Assembly: GCA_029247265.1 (NCBI GenBank)
Contig: JAQWLN010000226.1
Span: 1-41,110, forward strand
Direction of reading: 5' to 3'
DNA from: Fuerstiella sp.
GTDB taxonomy: Bacteria; Planctomycetota; Planctomycetia; Planctomycetales; Planctomycetaceae
Length of the DNA: 41,110 bases
The first letter of the stretch is position 1. Each line of letters starts with the position of its first letter. This document shows positions 1-8,706 of the stretch, one piece after another. Below the pieces are notes generated by a model. The model was not told the DNA's origin, searched no databases, and saw only the letters and a list, made by a program, of their open reading frames with translations. The translations under genes were made by a program, and so were the position numbers.

Positions 1-463
1 GCATTACCAGCGAGGATGTGATCAATCGCTTGTCCGAGTTATTTGTGATCTACGGTATTCCCGAATGCATTCGGAGCGACAATGGTCCGGAGTTCGTGGC
101 CAAGGTGATTCAGCAATGGCTGTCGTCGCTCGAGGTCAGGACGCTGTATGTCGCGCCGGGGAGCCCCTGGCAAAATGGTGACGCGGAGAGCTTCCACAGT
201 CGGCTAAGAGACGAGCTGCTTTCACTGCAGGAGTTCGACAGCGTGCGTCATGCACGAGCCCATAGCTCGGCGTGGCGAGAAGACGACAACGGTTACCGCC
301 CGCACAGTTCGCTTGGCGGCTTACCCCCCAAACACATTCGCGCAACGCTGTGCTGATTCCGCTTCGATCGCTGCGCGACCTCCGTTCCATCAGCACAGCG
401 ACACGACCCCTGTTACCCAACCCGTACTCTCATAACACCTGGATCAAAAACGGGGGCATTCCA
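1..463 (+). mobile_element. Right-hand part of an IS3-family insertion sequence
   Basis: The left edge of the window lies inside an IS3-family element (IS407-like group). Visible are the C-terminal half of the integrase-type transposase and, after its expected stop at 433-435, a short non-coding tail running to about 455-463 that resembles the right terminus of such elements, with a G-rich stretch (aacgggggca). The left end, orfA and the first catalytic Asp lie outside the window, so the terminal inverted repeats and target duplication cannot be compared. The right boundary is approximate. Confidence 0.7.
3..435 (+). pseudogene. IS3-family transposase OrfB, partial and frameshifted
   Basis: The open frame enters from the window edge at base 3, so the first visible start-like codon at 18 is not the true start. 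It carries the last two residues of the DDE catalytic triad: the Asp in RSDNGPEF and the Glu in GDAESF, separated by exactly 35 residues as is standard for IS3 enzymes, followed by the conserved RPHSSLG. After that motif the frame runs into a stop at 354-356. Reading one frame over from about 335 restores a typical IS3 C-terminus (FAQRCADSAS, then HQHSDTTPVTQPVLS) up to 435. The switch coincides with a run of six C at about 325-330, consistent with one extra C. This is either a disabled copy or a sequencing error in the homopolymer. The family call is firm; inactivity is inferred. Confidence 0.8.
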
Positions 464-852
464 GACTGGCAAAAGGCTTCAAATGGAACCTAGGTCCGAA
501 ACGGCACTGAGTCTGAATTTCATTCAAAAAAGTACATCAGAGATGCACGGCATACGGCGAGGACACGCGTCGTAATGAATCTGACGATTGCAGCGAATTT
601 CACTGACTCATAGCTGCGGCGTACTTGTGTCAGCAGCAGAACGACTGCCCCACGAGCCCGAACTGGTTCCGTCAATTTGGAAACAGATCCACGCAGGGTA
701 TCGGGACCACTGCACAGAGTAAGCGATTGATATGACACGCCATCACGGATTTATGTCATCAGAGTTGGCCGGAGCATGCCCTGATGTCAGTTGCGAAAGA
801 AGTTGGATCCCGTCATCTGAAACGTCAACCCGACGAGCCTTAACACCGCGCA
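464..852. other. Intergenic stretch with no recognisable gene
   Basis: About 390 bases between the IS end and the next gene. Short open frames exist on both strands but none has a credible start, a Shine-Dalgarno sequence or a protein-like composition. No RNA gene or clear repeat was recognised. It may contain the promoter of the following gene and sequence interrupted by the IS insertion. Confidence 0.5.
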
Positions 853-2160
853 GTGAATCGTGTGGTGACTTCGCAGAAGACTTCGAATCGTCCATCCGAG
901 ACAAGATCGTCAGAAAATAGAACACGAAATCGCTACCGCCGTCGAGTTTCGGATAGCGGGCCATTGCCAGATCCGGTATTTTTGGAGAGACGCAAGCTCG
1001 ACGGCCCCGTGCACATATTGGTATCGCCGCCGTGCGAATCGTTATTAGATCCTAAGGAAGACTACAGGAACGGACGGATGTTCGTCAGAATTCATGCCGG
1101 AGCAGTTGAGCAGGGAACGTCAAAGCTCCTCCTCACCTCTGCGCATCAACAGGATTTCATGCTGTCGCCTCTTGAGTCGCCTGTGCTTCTGATGTTTCGC
1201 AGCAAGTCCGCACGAATCGGGATAAGCAGCTCCGGAGGAGACAATGGTTCTCGCGGCGAGACTGACGTTCGCCACGATCGATACCGGCCGCCTGTCAATG
1301 ATGGCGGCAATTTTACGGCCAAAGCATTACTGATCGGTGGTTGTGTGCTGGCCGTCGGCGTGGTTGTGCTCGCGGCGGCCAGGTTTTCTCAGGTTTCTTC
1401 CGTAGACGCCGGAACGTCTGCCGCGCCTGGCGAAATGGCCGGCACGAGTATTGAGATCGACGACGAACCGGAGGAAATCATCGAGATCCCGGAGATCACA
1501 ACCCCTGACAACCCTGATGCCCCGCCTGCCCAAACTCGCAAACGTATGAATAGTGTGACCACTGCGGATGTTGCGTCGACCGATGTGGTATCGCCTGACA
1601 CTGGGGAAGACGACCAGTCCGCCACCAATCACGCCACGCTCCCTAGTATAACGGTCCCAAAAGTCTTCCGAATCGATGGCCCGATTGCAGTGCCGAAGTA
1701 CAATCGCCCAAATCCGTACGCCGAAGTGCAGACCGTTGACTTGATCGACGACACTCGCGGTTATCGGGTAATGGCGTCGCTGAGCGAGATTTCCGTGCAC
1801 ACCGTTCCGCTTAAAAGTGATGTCCGCGGTGATGTGTCATTGGCGGTTTCTTCGGGCGTTCGCGGAGCACTGGAAAGATGCCAACTACGATATCGAGGAG
1901 GAATCAGTGAACCCATCATGCTGGTACAATTGAATATTGTTGAGAATGCTGACGTCCAGTCACTCACCATGACGGCAACGTTGCTTGTCAATCGTGAGTC
2001 ACGAATGTTGAAAGTGTGGCAAAAGACCGGAGAAATCGGGGCCATCACTGATCAAGCTCTTCAGAAGGGAATCCTTCCACCGAATCTGACTCGTGATGTC
2101 AGCAGTTTCTTCACGGAACTACGAAGTCAGTTTGTCGACGTACGCCGGAAATTTAAGTAG
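853..2160 (+). CDS. Hypothetical protein with one membrane segment
   Basis: I do not recognise this protein. The longest frame gives 435 residues from a GTG at 853. A hydrophobic segment at about residues 157-180 (ALLIGGCVLAVGVVVLAAAR) should form one transmembrane helix. The stretch before it (1-156) is Arg/Ser-rich and looks disordered. After the helix comes an acidic, Pro/Thr-rich linker (about 190-270, with repeated EIPEI-like and PDNPDAPP-like blocks) and then a more globular C-terminal domain (about 275-435). The topology suggests a membrane-tethered domain on a flexible stalk. No good Shine-Dalgarno supports the GTG start; ATG codons at 1078, 1159 and 1192 are alternatives that would still keep the helix. 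It is convergent with the sulfatase, 38 bases apart. Confidence 0.6.
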   Translation: MNRVVTSQKTSNRPSETRSSENRTRNRYRRRVSDSGPLPDPVFLERRKLDGPVHILVSPPCESLLDPKEDYRNGRMFVRIHAGAVEQGTSKLLLTSAHQQDFMLSPLESPVLLMFRSKSARIGISSSGGDNGSRGETDVRHDRYRPPVNDGGNFTAKALLIGGCVLAVGVVVLAAARFSQVSSVDAGTSAAPGEMAGTSIEIDDEPEEIIEIPEITTPDNPDAPPAQTRKRMNSVTTADVASTDVVSPDTGEDDQSATNHATLPSITVPKVFRIDGPIAVPKYNRPNPYAEVQTVDLIDDTRGYRVMASLSEISVHTVPLKSDVRGDVSLAVSSGVRGALERCQLRYRGGISEPIMLVQLNIVENADVQSLTMTATLLVNRESRMLKVWQKTGEIGAITDQALQKGILPPNLTRDVSSFFTELRSQFVDVRRKFK

Positions 2161-2198
2161 ACCACTGATCGTCAGGTCGGCGCAACATCCTATATTGC

Positions 2199-3878
2199 TC
2201 ATTGTTGATCCGACTTCGCCAGTTTCGTGAATTCAGCAGCTGACTGTTGCCACCTTGCATCAAGCGTTTTCACTTTATCCGGATACTCTGCTGCACGGTC
2301 ACTCTGCTCTGCGCGGTCGGACTTGATGTCGTAGAGCTCCCATGGTTCACCCTTCGCAGCAACCAGCTTCCAGTCACCAACGCGAACGGCTTTGTGTCCG
2401 TCATGAAACCACCACAAATGGTCATGGTTCAGACTGGTGTCCGCCTTGAATACAGGCAACAGGCTTTTTCCTGGCGCCGCAGGAACAGCTGTCCCTTCCC
2501 ATTCAGTCAATTGCCGGGCACCGCACACTTCGCGAATGGTCGGCACGATGTCGATCACATGGCCGGCAGTGCGGCGAAACTCACCTTTGGCGGCAATTCC
2601 AGGGGGCCAGTGAACAATCAGTGGAGTCGAAATACCGCCCTCGTGAACCCACGTCTTGTGACGTCGAAACGGTGTGTTGCACGTTGTGGACCACCCGGGG
2701 CCAAGACAAAGGTACGATGCCTCGGACCCTGGACTTGCTGATGGATCGTGTCCGTCCGACCGGACCATGATTTCCGCACTGGCACCATTGTCTGATAGAA
2801 AAAAAACGAGCGTATTGTCGAAGGCGTCCATGGCTCGGAGCTGATCCAGCACGCGGCCGATCTCCTGATCCACTCGATCAATCATTGCTGCATGTATGGC
2901 CATCTTGGTGGCCTGAAATTCAATCTGCTCATTGGTGAGTGTGTCCCATGGCACAGGACGATTCACTTCACCCGGACCAAGAATCTTCAGGTGGTCCGGA
3001 AAATGATACGGAGGACCAAGGGTCCGTTCGACAGCAGAAAGATCGTCGCTCAGCAGCCCCAGCTGTTTTTGCTTCTGCCAGCGAGCGTTGCGAACAGCTT
3101 CCCAGTCCTGTCGATATTTGGTGGCATATTTCGCGATATCTTCAGGCAGAGCGTGCAACGGAAAGTGCGGTGCCGTGAACGCCAGATAATGAAAGAACGG
3201 AGCGTCAGAGTGGTTGGCCTGATGGTCCTGCAGACAACGAATCGCGTGGTCAGCGATCTTCACGGTCGCATAGTACCCGGAGTCCTTTTCCACAGCGGGA
3301 AGCGGCTGGTCATCGAGCGAGTGTTTGGTGGGATTGAAGAATCGCCCCTGGTCCAGCAGCAGGTACGAGCGATCAAATCCCCCCTGTAGTGGCAGTCCAT
3401 CGATGTGCCACTTGCCCGAGTGATAGGATCGATAGCCGGCGGGCCGCAGGATGTCAGGCAGCAACCTTGCCCACACAGGGCGATTGTTCCTGTTGCCTCC
3501 TCCGCCTCCGGCACCGGGCAATGCATCACGCCGAACCTGTTGTGCATAGTACCCGGTCATCAGCACGGCGCGAGTCGGCCAACAGCGCGCCGTGTTGTAA
3601 AACTGAGTGAACCGCAACCCGTTCTCCGCAAGGGCATCCAGATGTGGAGTCTGAATTTCGCTGCCGTAGCAACCAAGGTCTGAATAGCCCAGGTCATCAG
3701 CCATGATCAGTAACACATTTGGCGGCGAATTCTCCTCAGCGGCAAGCCGTGAAGTTTTAACATCGACAAGGCAGCAGACCGCAGCAAAGGTGACTGCGGC
3801 AGTTCTCACTATACGGACTGTGTGAATTGAACTGCTGGAACAACGTCTCCCAGTTCGCTGAATTTTGTGCTTGAACAT
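2199..3878 (-). CDS. Sulfatase (arylsulfatase family), formylglycine type
   Basis: A 559-residue member of the alkaline-phosphatase-fold sulfatases, which hydrolyse sulfate esters of aromatic compounds or polysaccharides. The N-terminal metal-binding motif NVLLIMADDLGYSDLG is at about 54-69 (Asp61, Asp62). The activation site CWPTR spans Cys99-Arg103 and matches CxPxR, so Cys99 should be converted to formylglycine. A later FFLSDNGAS supplies further metal ligands, and the length is normal for the family. A hydrophobic stretch at residues 21-38 after a basic N-terminus suggests export. The ATG at 3876-3878 has an AGG nearby upstream, supporting this start. Planctomycetes encode many such enzymes for sulfated algal polysaccharides; the substrate here is unknown. 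The gene stands alone, divergent from xdhC. Confidence 0.93.
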   Translation of the reverse strand: MFKHKIQRTGRRCSSSSIHTVRIVRTAAVTFAAVCCLVDVKTSRLAAEENSPPNVLLIMADDLGYSDLGCYGSEIQTPHLDALAENGLRFTQFYNTARCWPTRAVLMTGYYAQQVRRDALPGAGGGGGNRNNRPVWARLLPDILRPAGYRSYHSGKWHIDGLPLQGGFDRSYLLLDQGRFFNPTKHSLDDQPLPAVEKDSGYYATVKIADHAIRCLQDHQANHSDAPFFHYLAFTAPHFPLHALPEDIAKYATKYRQDWEAVRNARWQKQKQLGLLSDDLSAVERTLGPPYHFPDHLKILGPGEVNRPVPWDTLTNEQIEFQATKMAIHAAMIDRVDQEIGRVLDQLRAMDAFDNTLVFFLSDNGASAEIMVRSDGHDPSASPGSEASYLCLGPGWSTTCNTPFRRHKTWVHEGGISTPLIVHWPPGIAAKGEFRRTAGHVIDIVPTIREVCGARQLTEWEGTAVPAAPGKSLLPVFKADTSLNHDHLWWFHDGHKAVRVGDWKLVAAKGEPWELYDIKSDRAEQSDRAAEYPDKVKTLDARWQQSAAEFTKLAKSDQQ

Positions 3879-4101
3879 GTTCGTTACCTGATCGTGGACA
3901 AGCCACCTTTGACGCTGGCGAGGAACGGAAACGATCTGAACTGGAATTACGTGCGCGCGAGTCTACTGTCTAAAGGTGCCATTTGCGACGCTGTCACCAG
4001 CGACTTATCCTCAGGACACGCGTATACTGCAAACGCTGTCATTCCTGTGAACTCTGGCGGCAGATCGAGACACGATTTTGTATGCGAGGAAACAGGCAAT
4101 C

Positions 4102-4917
4102 ATGGCCTTCGATGTCCATCGGCACTGGCAGAAAGTTTCTGAGCTCCTGCAGACCAGTACACCGTTTGCAGTCATTACGATGATTGATGTCCGCGGCAGC
4201 GCCCCTCAGATCCCTGGCGCCAAAGCGATTGTCACACGTGAGGGTGTTGTTGACGGAACTGTCGGTGGTGGAAAGGTTGAAGCTTGTGCCATCAGGAAAG
4301 CCGTCGACATGCTGCAGACACCGGACGGCAGCAGTTGTCAGTTCGTGAAATGGAACCTGCAGACGGACATCGGCATGACCTGCGGTGGCGAGGTCAAATT
4401 TTTCTTTGAGTTATATCTGTGCAACGACTGGAAGATCTCGCTGTTTGGTGCTGGACATATCGCTCAGGCGCTCGTGCCGATCCTGCTGCAGATGAATTGT
4501 CGCGTCACCTGGATGGATCAGCGTCAGGATTGGCTGTCAAAGACAGATGAGCACCCCAAGCTGACAAAGATTTGCAGTCAGAATCTACAGGACGAAGTGA
4601 AGCGATTGGATCCTGGCAGCTTTTTTGTACTGATGACCCAGGGACACGCAACAGACTTGCCAGTCCTGGCCGAGGTACTGCGGACCGTTCACCCGCCCTA
4701 TATTGGGGTCCTGGGAAGTCTGCAAAAGGCAAAGGTCCTGCGACGCGATCTTAAGGCCATGGGCGTGTCCGATGAAAAGGTCGCCTCATTTTTCTGCCCC
4801 ATGGGCTTACCAATCGGCAACAACACCCCGCCAGAGGTGGCGATCAGTGTCCTGTCGCAGCTTATCCAGGAACGCGATCGACTTGGCATCATCGAACAGA
4901 GAACCAAGTCGTTCTGA
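4102..4917 (+). CDS. xdhC: XdhC-family molybdenum hydroxylase maturation protein
   Basis: A 271-residue protein of the XdhC/CoxI family. These proteins bind molybdenum cofactor, promote its terminal sulfuration and insert it into xanthine-dehydrogenase-type enzymes. The N-terminal XdhC/CoxI domain contains FAVITMIDVRGSAP and the glycine-rich DGTVGGGKVEA. The C-terminal Rossmann-like domain contains ISLFGAGHIAQAL and the late family signature YIGVLGSLQKAKVL followed by GLPIGNNTPPEVAISV. I choose the ATG at 4102 because GAGGA lies 12 bases upstream; a TTG at 4078 would extend the frame by eight residues but lacks such a site. The gene is convergent with the minus-strand molybdenum-hydroxylase operon next to it, which fits its role. 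Function by family is well supported; which of the two local enzymes it serves is not visible. Confidence 0.92.
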   Translation: MAFDVHRHWQKVSELLQTSTPFAVITMIDVRGSAPQIPGAKAIVTREGVVDGTVGGGKVEACAIRKAVDMLQTPDGSSCQFVKWNLQTDIGMTCGGEVKFFFELYLCNDWKISLFGAGHIAQALVPILLQMNCRVTWMDQRQDWLSKTDEHPKLTKICSQNLQDEVKRLDPGSFFVLMTQGHATDLPVLAEVLRTVHPPYIGVLGSLQKAKVLRRDLKAMGVSDEKVASFFCPMGLPIGNNTPPEVAISVLSQLIQERDRLGIIEQRTKSF

Positions 4918-5049
4918 AGCGTCTGCTGTCTCGCGTTGAAAACGCGGCAGACGACATTGTGCCGGAATCGATGACGTGTCGGCCAATTTTATACTGTCAA
5001 TCCGCACAATACACTCTGTCTGTAATCTCGCGCGGCCAGATCTATACGA

Positions 5050-5289
5050 TTATGCGCGAGCCTTAAAACAGTCTCGACCGTCCACGCAGGTTTTGCGGTC
5101 AACCAGATCCTCGTCGGGCCCCAGCACGTGCTGCGTGCTGTTGCACCAGCAATTGAATCGAGTGCTGCCTTCCTCATCCGTCGACTGCGGATCGGGGTTT
5201 CCAGTCACGTAGATAGCCTTGCTGCGGAGATTCATGCAGGGAGGCTGCGGCTGAGTTTGTTTTTCATCGAACGAGCGTTTGTAACTCAT
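5050..5289 (-). CDS. Small cysteine-rich hypothetical protein at the end of the exported hydroxylase operon
   Basis: A 79-residue protein, hydrophilic, with five cysteines: Cys18, the pair in NCWCN (about 47-49), and two near the end in KTCVDGRDCF. The recurring CWC and CxxxxxC spacing suggests metal binding, but no family was recognised. The start is well supported: CGGAG precedes the ATG at 5289 by six bases. It lies on the same strand and 130 bases downstream of the FAD subunit, separated from it by the palindrome at 5320-5397, so it may be the last gene of that operon. The absence of a signal peptide suggests a cytoplasmic role. A shadow of nothing else is coded opposite, which adds to its credibility. 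Confidence 0.6.
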   Translation of the reverse strand: MSYKRSFDEKQTQPQPPCMNLRSKAIYVTGNPDPQSTDEEGSTRFNCWCNSTQHVLGPDEDLVDRKTCVDGRDCFKARA

Positions 5290-5319
5290 CGGCTTCTCCG
5301 TGGCGTGATAATTGGTAGT

Positions 5320-5397
5320 GGGTGGCCGGGGCTGGACAGCGCGAAGCGAAGGAAGCCCCGGGGTTTCGATCCTTCGTCACTCCAACCCCGGCCACCC
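5320..5397. repeat. Large imperfect palindrome between two genes
   Basis: A 17-base arm at 5320-5336 (starting gggtggccgggg) is answered by its reverse complement at 5381-5397 with a single deviation. Inside lies a second stem, cgaagga at 5347-5353 against tccttcg at 5370-5376, and a central ccccgggg at 5356-5363. The one outer deviation is a C-A mismatch on plus-strand RNA but a G-U pair on minus-strand RNA, the strand of the flanking operon. This resembles dispersed REP/BIME-like intergenic palindromes; no second copy occurs in the window. It could stabilise the upstream mRNA or attenuate transcription into the small gene at 5289. Confidence 0.75.
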
Positions 5398-5419
5398 AAA
5401 TTCAATCTGTAACAAACCA

Positions 5420-6469
5420 CTAGGCAATATGTGTTTCGAGTGACGGTGACACCGTCGGTTCTAATGGCATTGGAGTATCCAGTCCGCCCGTGTCATATCC
5501 GGCCGCCTTCAACACGGCCCGTTTGACGGCAACCTGGGCCAGCTGAATCTTGTATTCGTTCTGAGAAAGTGGCATTGCCCCCGATACGGCTTGGTGCCCA
5601 ACCATAGCAGCAGATTCTTCCGTCACTTCTTTCCCACATAACAACTGCGCGGCTTCACGAGCGATCCATGGCGTCGGAGCAACCTGTCCCAATACGATGC
5701 TGGCATTCTGCACTGTCCCCGCAACCACATCAATGCTGACAGCGGCGGCAGCCAGTGGCTGATCGGGCCCTTCTCCCTGACGGACCTCATAGGCCGCAGT
5801 GAGCCGGTCACCATGAGTTGGAATGATCACGTGTGTCACGAACTGCCCGGGCTGCAGTACGTTTTCCAGTTCGCTGTCAGCCGCTGGTGTCCGGTAAAGA
5901 TCGGCCAGTTCCAGAATCTGCTCTTCGTCCTTTTCCGGACCGATAATTCGAACTTGAGCGCCCAACGTAATCAAGGAAGGAGCCAGACGCGATGCATTGA
6001 CAAACCTGGCTGGTCCACGGTTACCGAGGATGGCGTGATATCGGTTGTCACCTTCGTTCACCATCCGACCACTGTCGGCCAGTAACCCATGGCCCTCGCG
6101 AAAGTACCAGCAGTTCGGGCGCCGCAGCAGTTCGCCCACCAGCGTGCCCTGCGACTGCAGCTGAATACTGCTGATTCCCTGAATCACCTGTTTGGTCGAC
6201 GGATACTGGTCAGTATGTCGGTTGTCCAGAAAATCTCCCAGACAGACCGCCGCGCCAATCCAGACGCTTCCATTGTCATCACGTTCAACCTGCTGAAGCG
6301 ACTTGATTTCAGAGATATTGACCACCCGATCGGCCGTCACGACCATCCGTTTCATGAGACCGACAAGATCTGTACCACCAGCCAGAACCGCCGTATCTTT
6401 CTTCGGTTCCGTCAGTAATGCAACGGCTTCGTCTTCTGTCGTCGGCTGCGCGTACTCGAAATTCTTCAT
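5420..6469 (-). CDS. FAD-binding (medium) subunit of exported-type molybdenum hydroxylase
   Basis: A 349-residue FAD_binding_5 / CO_deh_flavoprotein-C protein that passes electrons from the iron-sulfur subunit to FAD. Visible signatures are MKNFEYAQPTTEDEAVALL, the FAD-pyrophosphate motif LAGGTDLVGL (about residues 30-39) and a second FAD loop. An insert containing RPNCWYFREG and EGDNRYHAILG places it with PaoB/YagS-like subunits. PaoB itself carries a [4Fe-4S] cluster in this insert, whereas here only one Cys remains, so that cluster is probably absent, as in related planctomycete-type proteins (recalled, not searched). The start at 6469 is preceded by AAAGG and lies five bases after the stop of the large subunit, so the two are translationally linked. 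The longer frame to 6559 would run into the large subunit gene and is rejected. Confidence 0.9.
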   Translation of the reverse strand: MKNFEYAQPTTEDEAVALLTEPKKDTAVLAGGTDLVGLMKRMVVTADRVVNISEIKSLQQVERDDNGSVWIGAAVCLGDFLDNRHTDQYPSTKQVIQGISSIQLQSQGTLVGELLRRPNCWYFREGHGLLADSGRMVNEGDNRYHAILGNRGPARFVNASRLAPSLITLGAQVRIIGPEKDEEQILELADLYRTPAADSELENVLQPGQFVTHVIIPTHGDRLTAAYEVRQGEGPDQPLAAAAVSIDVVAGTVQNASIVLGQVAPTPWIAREAAQLLCGKEVTEESAAMVGHQAVSGAMPLSQNEYKIQLAQVAVKRAVLKAAGYDTGGLDTPMPLEPTVSPSLETHIA

Positions 6470-6474
6470 CGGAA

Positions 6475-8706
6475 TTAACCTTTCGCAGTTCTGAGTGCGT
6501 CGAGCACGCGTTTGGGCGTGAGAGGCAGAGTTGGAACACGAACACCGGTGGCGTTGCAAACTGCGTTTGCGATCGCCGCCCCTCCACTGATGGCCGGCGG
6601 TTCTCCCAGACCGATCACCCCTCTGGCTCTTTCATTTTCCGGCTCGTGGAAATGAACAACCAATTCCCCAGTATCACCAAGTCGAGGCAGACGATAGCTA
6701 TCCAGTTCGCTGTTGATGAATGCGCCCGTCTTCGGGTCGTTGATTCTTTGTTCAAACAACGCCGCAGCGATACTCATAATCAATGCACCATAGATCTGAC
6801 TTTCGGCAGTCTTGCGATTCATCACGAGGCCCATATCCTGAACAGCCACCATCTTGATGATCTTCACCACGCCGGTATCTGTATCGACGGCCACGCGAGC
6901 CATCTGACAACCGGCAACGTTTGAACTCGACAATGGACTATCGTCGCCTCGTTTATAAATCGACGTCACTTCAAGCGGTTGAATGCCGATGAGGCTGCAG
7001 GCCTGCTTCCACGACATCGATTTATCGCTGTAGCCAACGACGGAAATATTTCCGTTGGAAGCTTCCAGTTTCTCAGCAGGCACTTCCAGCCTCTTCGCCA
7101 CCAGATCAAACAGCTGCGCCAGAACTTCCTGTGCTGCTCGACGATGCGATTCACTGACGGCCCCCACTGTGGTACTTCCGCCCGATGCACCGCTGAACGG
7201 ATATGTCGAGCTGCCGATGTTGACCTTCACAGCTTCGATGGGCAGTCCCAGAGTTTCGGCAAGGACCATCGCACAGATGGTTCGTGTTCCAGTGCCCAGA
7301 TCCTGAGTTCCGCAATAGGACTCAACGCCACCGTCCGGATGAATCTTCAGCAGGCAGTTCGAACTGTTAGCAGTGCCACCCCATTTGTGGATACCGATGC
7401 CAAGGCCCTCGACAACAGACCCGCGGCGTTTGCCTTTTCCATGCAGATGCCAGTGTTTGCGCCAGTCGATCAGGTCCGCCCCGATCCGCAACTGCTCTGC
7501 ATAGACCAGCGACTTTTCAGGCGAATCGATGTTCTCAAGGTTTCGCAGGAAGATATCCAGGCTGTCAGCCTGCATCTTCGCTGCCAGATCGTCGTAAGCA
7601 GTCTGCGTAATGGCGCACGCCTGTGGATGATTCGGAGCTCGCCATGCGACGGATGGTTCGTTGTCCGTAATGATGCCGGTGGCGCGACGTCGCCAGTTCT
7701 TCGGGCGGAAGACATACGGAAAGTTGCCAACAGAAACCGTCGACCCGTTAAACCCGGAGGTCCCCCAATGGTGAGAGTCCCAGACCTGGACGACGCCATT
7801 TTCGTCAGCACCAAGTTTGACGTCGATGAAGCCGGACGGGCGATTGCCACCAATCTTCAGTTCCTGATCTCGCGTCAGCAGAAACTTGATCGGGCGACCA
7901 GTCTGCTTCGCGATCTCCGCAGCGGCAATGCCCCAGTAATCGGGTTTAAATTTGCTGCCGAAGCCACCACCAATGTATTCGCAGTGCACGTCGACTTCAT
8001 CAGCGGATATTTTCAGAGCATCGGCGTAACCGTCGTCGGTCCGCGAAACGTTTTGTGTTGAATGATTGACTTTCAGCCGGTCACCGTCCCAATGCAGCGT
8101 TGAACCGTGCGGCTCAAGACAGCAGTGAGTAATCGTATCGATGCCGTAGTTGCCTTCGACGACGTATTTCGATTGAGCGAACAGCTGCTGAACCTTCTGC
8201 TCTTCCCACTCTTCTTCGTCGTCATCATCACCAGGCTCGCCAATCGCCTCGTCCAGCTCAATGCCGCCTCCGGCCTTCTTAGTTCGTTTCTTCGCTTCGG
8301 CCGCCTGTAGATCATGATCTGCGACAAAGGATTCAAGCAGCTCATACTTGACCTTCAGTTTCGACACGCCTTCCGCAGCGATCGCTTCCGTTTCTGCGGC
8401 GACTGCCACCAGCAGCGTTCCGTCCGCCCGAATTTCAACGGGCTCGTCTCCCGGTTTGGGAGCTTTGATCAGATGTACCAGTACGACCCCGGGGACTTTT
8501 TCGGTGGCCGACGCGTCAACGGAGATGACGCGACAATGTGCATGTGGACAACCGAGCGCCCGCACAACCAATTGTTTGGGCAAATTGATGTCGTACGTGT
8601 ATTTCGCGGCGCCGGTCGACTTCTCCATGCCGTCCAGACGACTGACACGTTTGCCAATCAATCGGGCCTTGTGATTTTCAGGCCAGTTGTAGGTAACTTC
8701 AGCCAT
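6475..8706 (-). CDS. Molybdopterin-binding (large) subunit of exported-type molybdenum hydroxylase
   Basis: A 743-residue aldehyde oxidase/xanthine dehydrogenase large subunit, which carries the molybdenum cofactor and hydroxylates the substrate. It has the N-terminal Ald_Xan_dh_C domain (RVSRLDGMEKSTGAAKYTYD), cofactor loops YIGGGFGSKF (GGGFG at 246-250), TQDLGTGTRT, and the C-terminal GLGEPP with Glu702 as the expected catalytic base. The substrate-side loop reads AWRAPNHPQ, not the CO dehydrogenase selenium/copper loop. An unusual highly acidic stretch (residues 159-170) interrupts the first domain. There is no signal peptide of its own; export would be by hitch-hiking on the Tat signal of the small subunit, as known for PaoABC-type enzymes. 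The start at 8706 overlaps the small-subunit stop by 8 bases. The substrate is unknown. Confidence 0.93.
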   Translation of the reverse strand: MAEVTYNWPENHKARLIGKRVSRLDGMEKSTGAAKYTYDINLPKQLVVRALGCPHAHCRVISVDASATEKVPGVVLVHLIKAPKPGDEPVEIRADGTLLVAVAAETEAIAAEGVSKLKVKYELLESFVADHDLQAAEAKKRTKKAGGGIELDEAIGEPGDDDDEEEWEEQKVQQLFAQSKYVVEGNYGIDTITHCCLEPHGSTLHWDGDRLKVNHSTQNVSRTDDGYADALKISADEVDVHCEYIGGGFGSKFKPDYWGIAAAEIAKQTGRPIKFLLTRDQELKIGGNRPSGFIDVKLGADENGVVQVWDSHHWGTSGFNGSTVSVGNFPYVFRPKNWRRRATGIITDNEPSVAWRAPNHPQACAITQTAYDDLAAKMQADSLDIFLRNLENIDSPEKSLVYAEQLRIGADLIDWRKHWHLHGKGKRRGSVVEGLGIGIHKWGGTANSSNCLLKIHPDGGVESYCGTQDLGTGTRTICAMVLAETLGLPIEAVKVNIGSSTYPFSGASGGSTTVGAVSESHRRAAQEVLAQLFDLVAKRLEVPAEKLEASNGNISVVGYSDKSMSWKQACSLIGIQPLEVTSIYKRGDDSPLSSSNVAGCQMARVAVDTDTGVVKIIKMVAVQDMGLVMNRKTAESQIYGALIMSIAAALFEQRINDPKTGAFINSELDSYRLPRLGDTGELVVHFHEPENERARGVIGLGEPPAISGGAAIANAVCNATGVRVPTLPLTPKRVLDALRTAKG

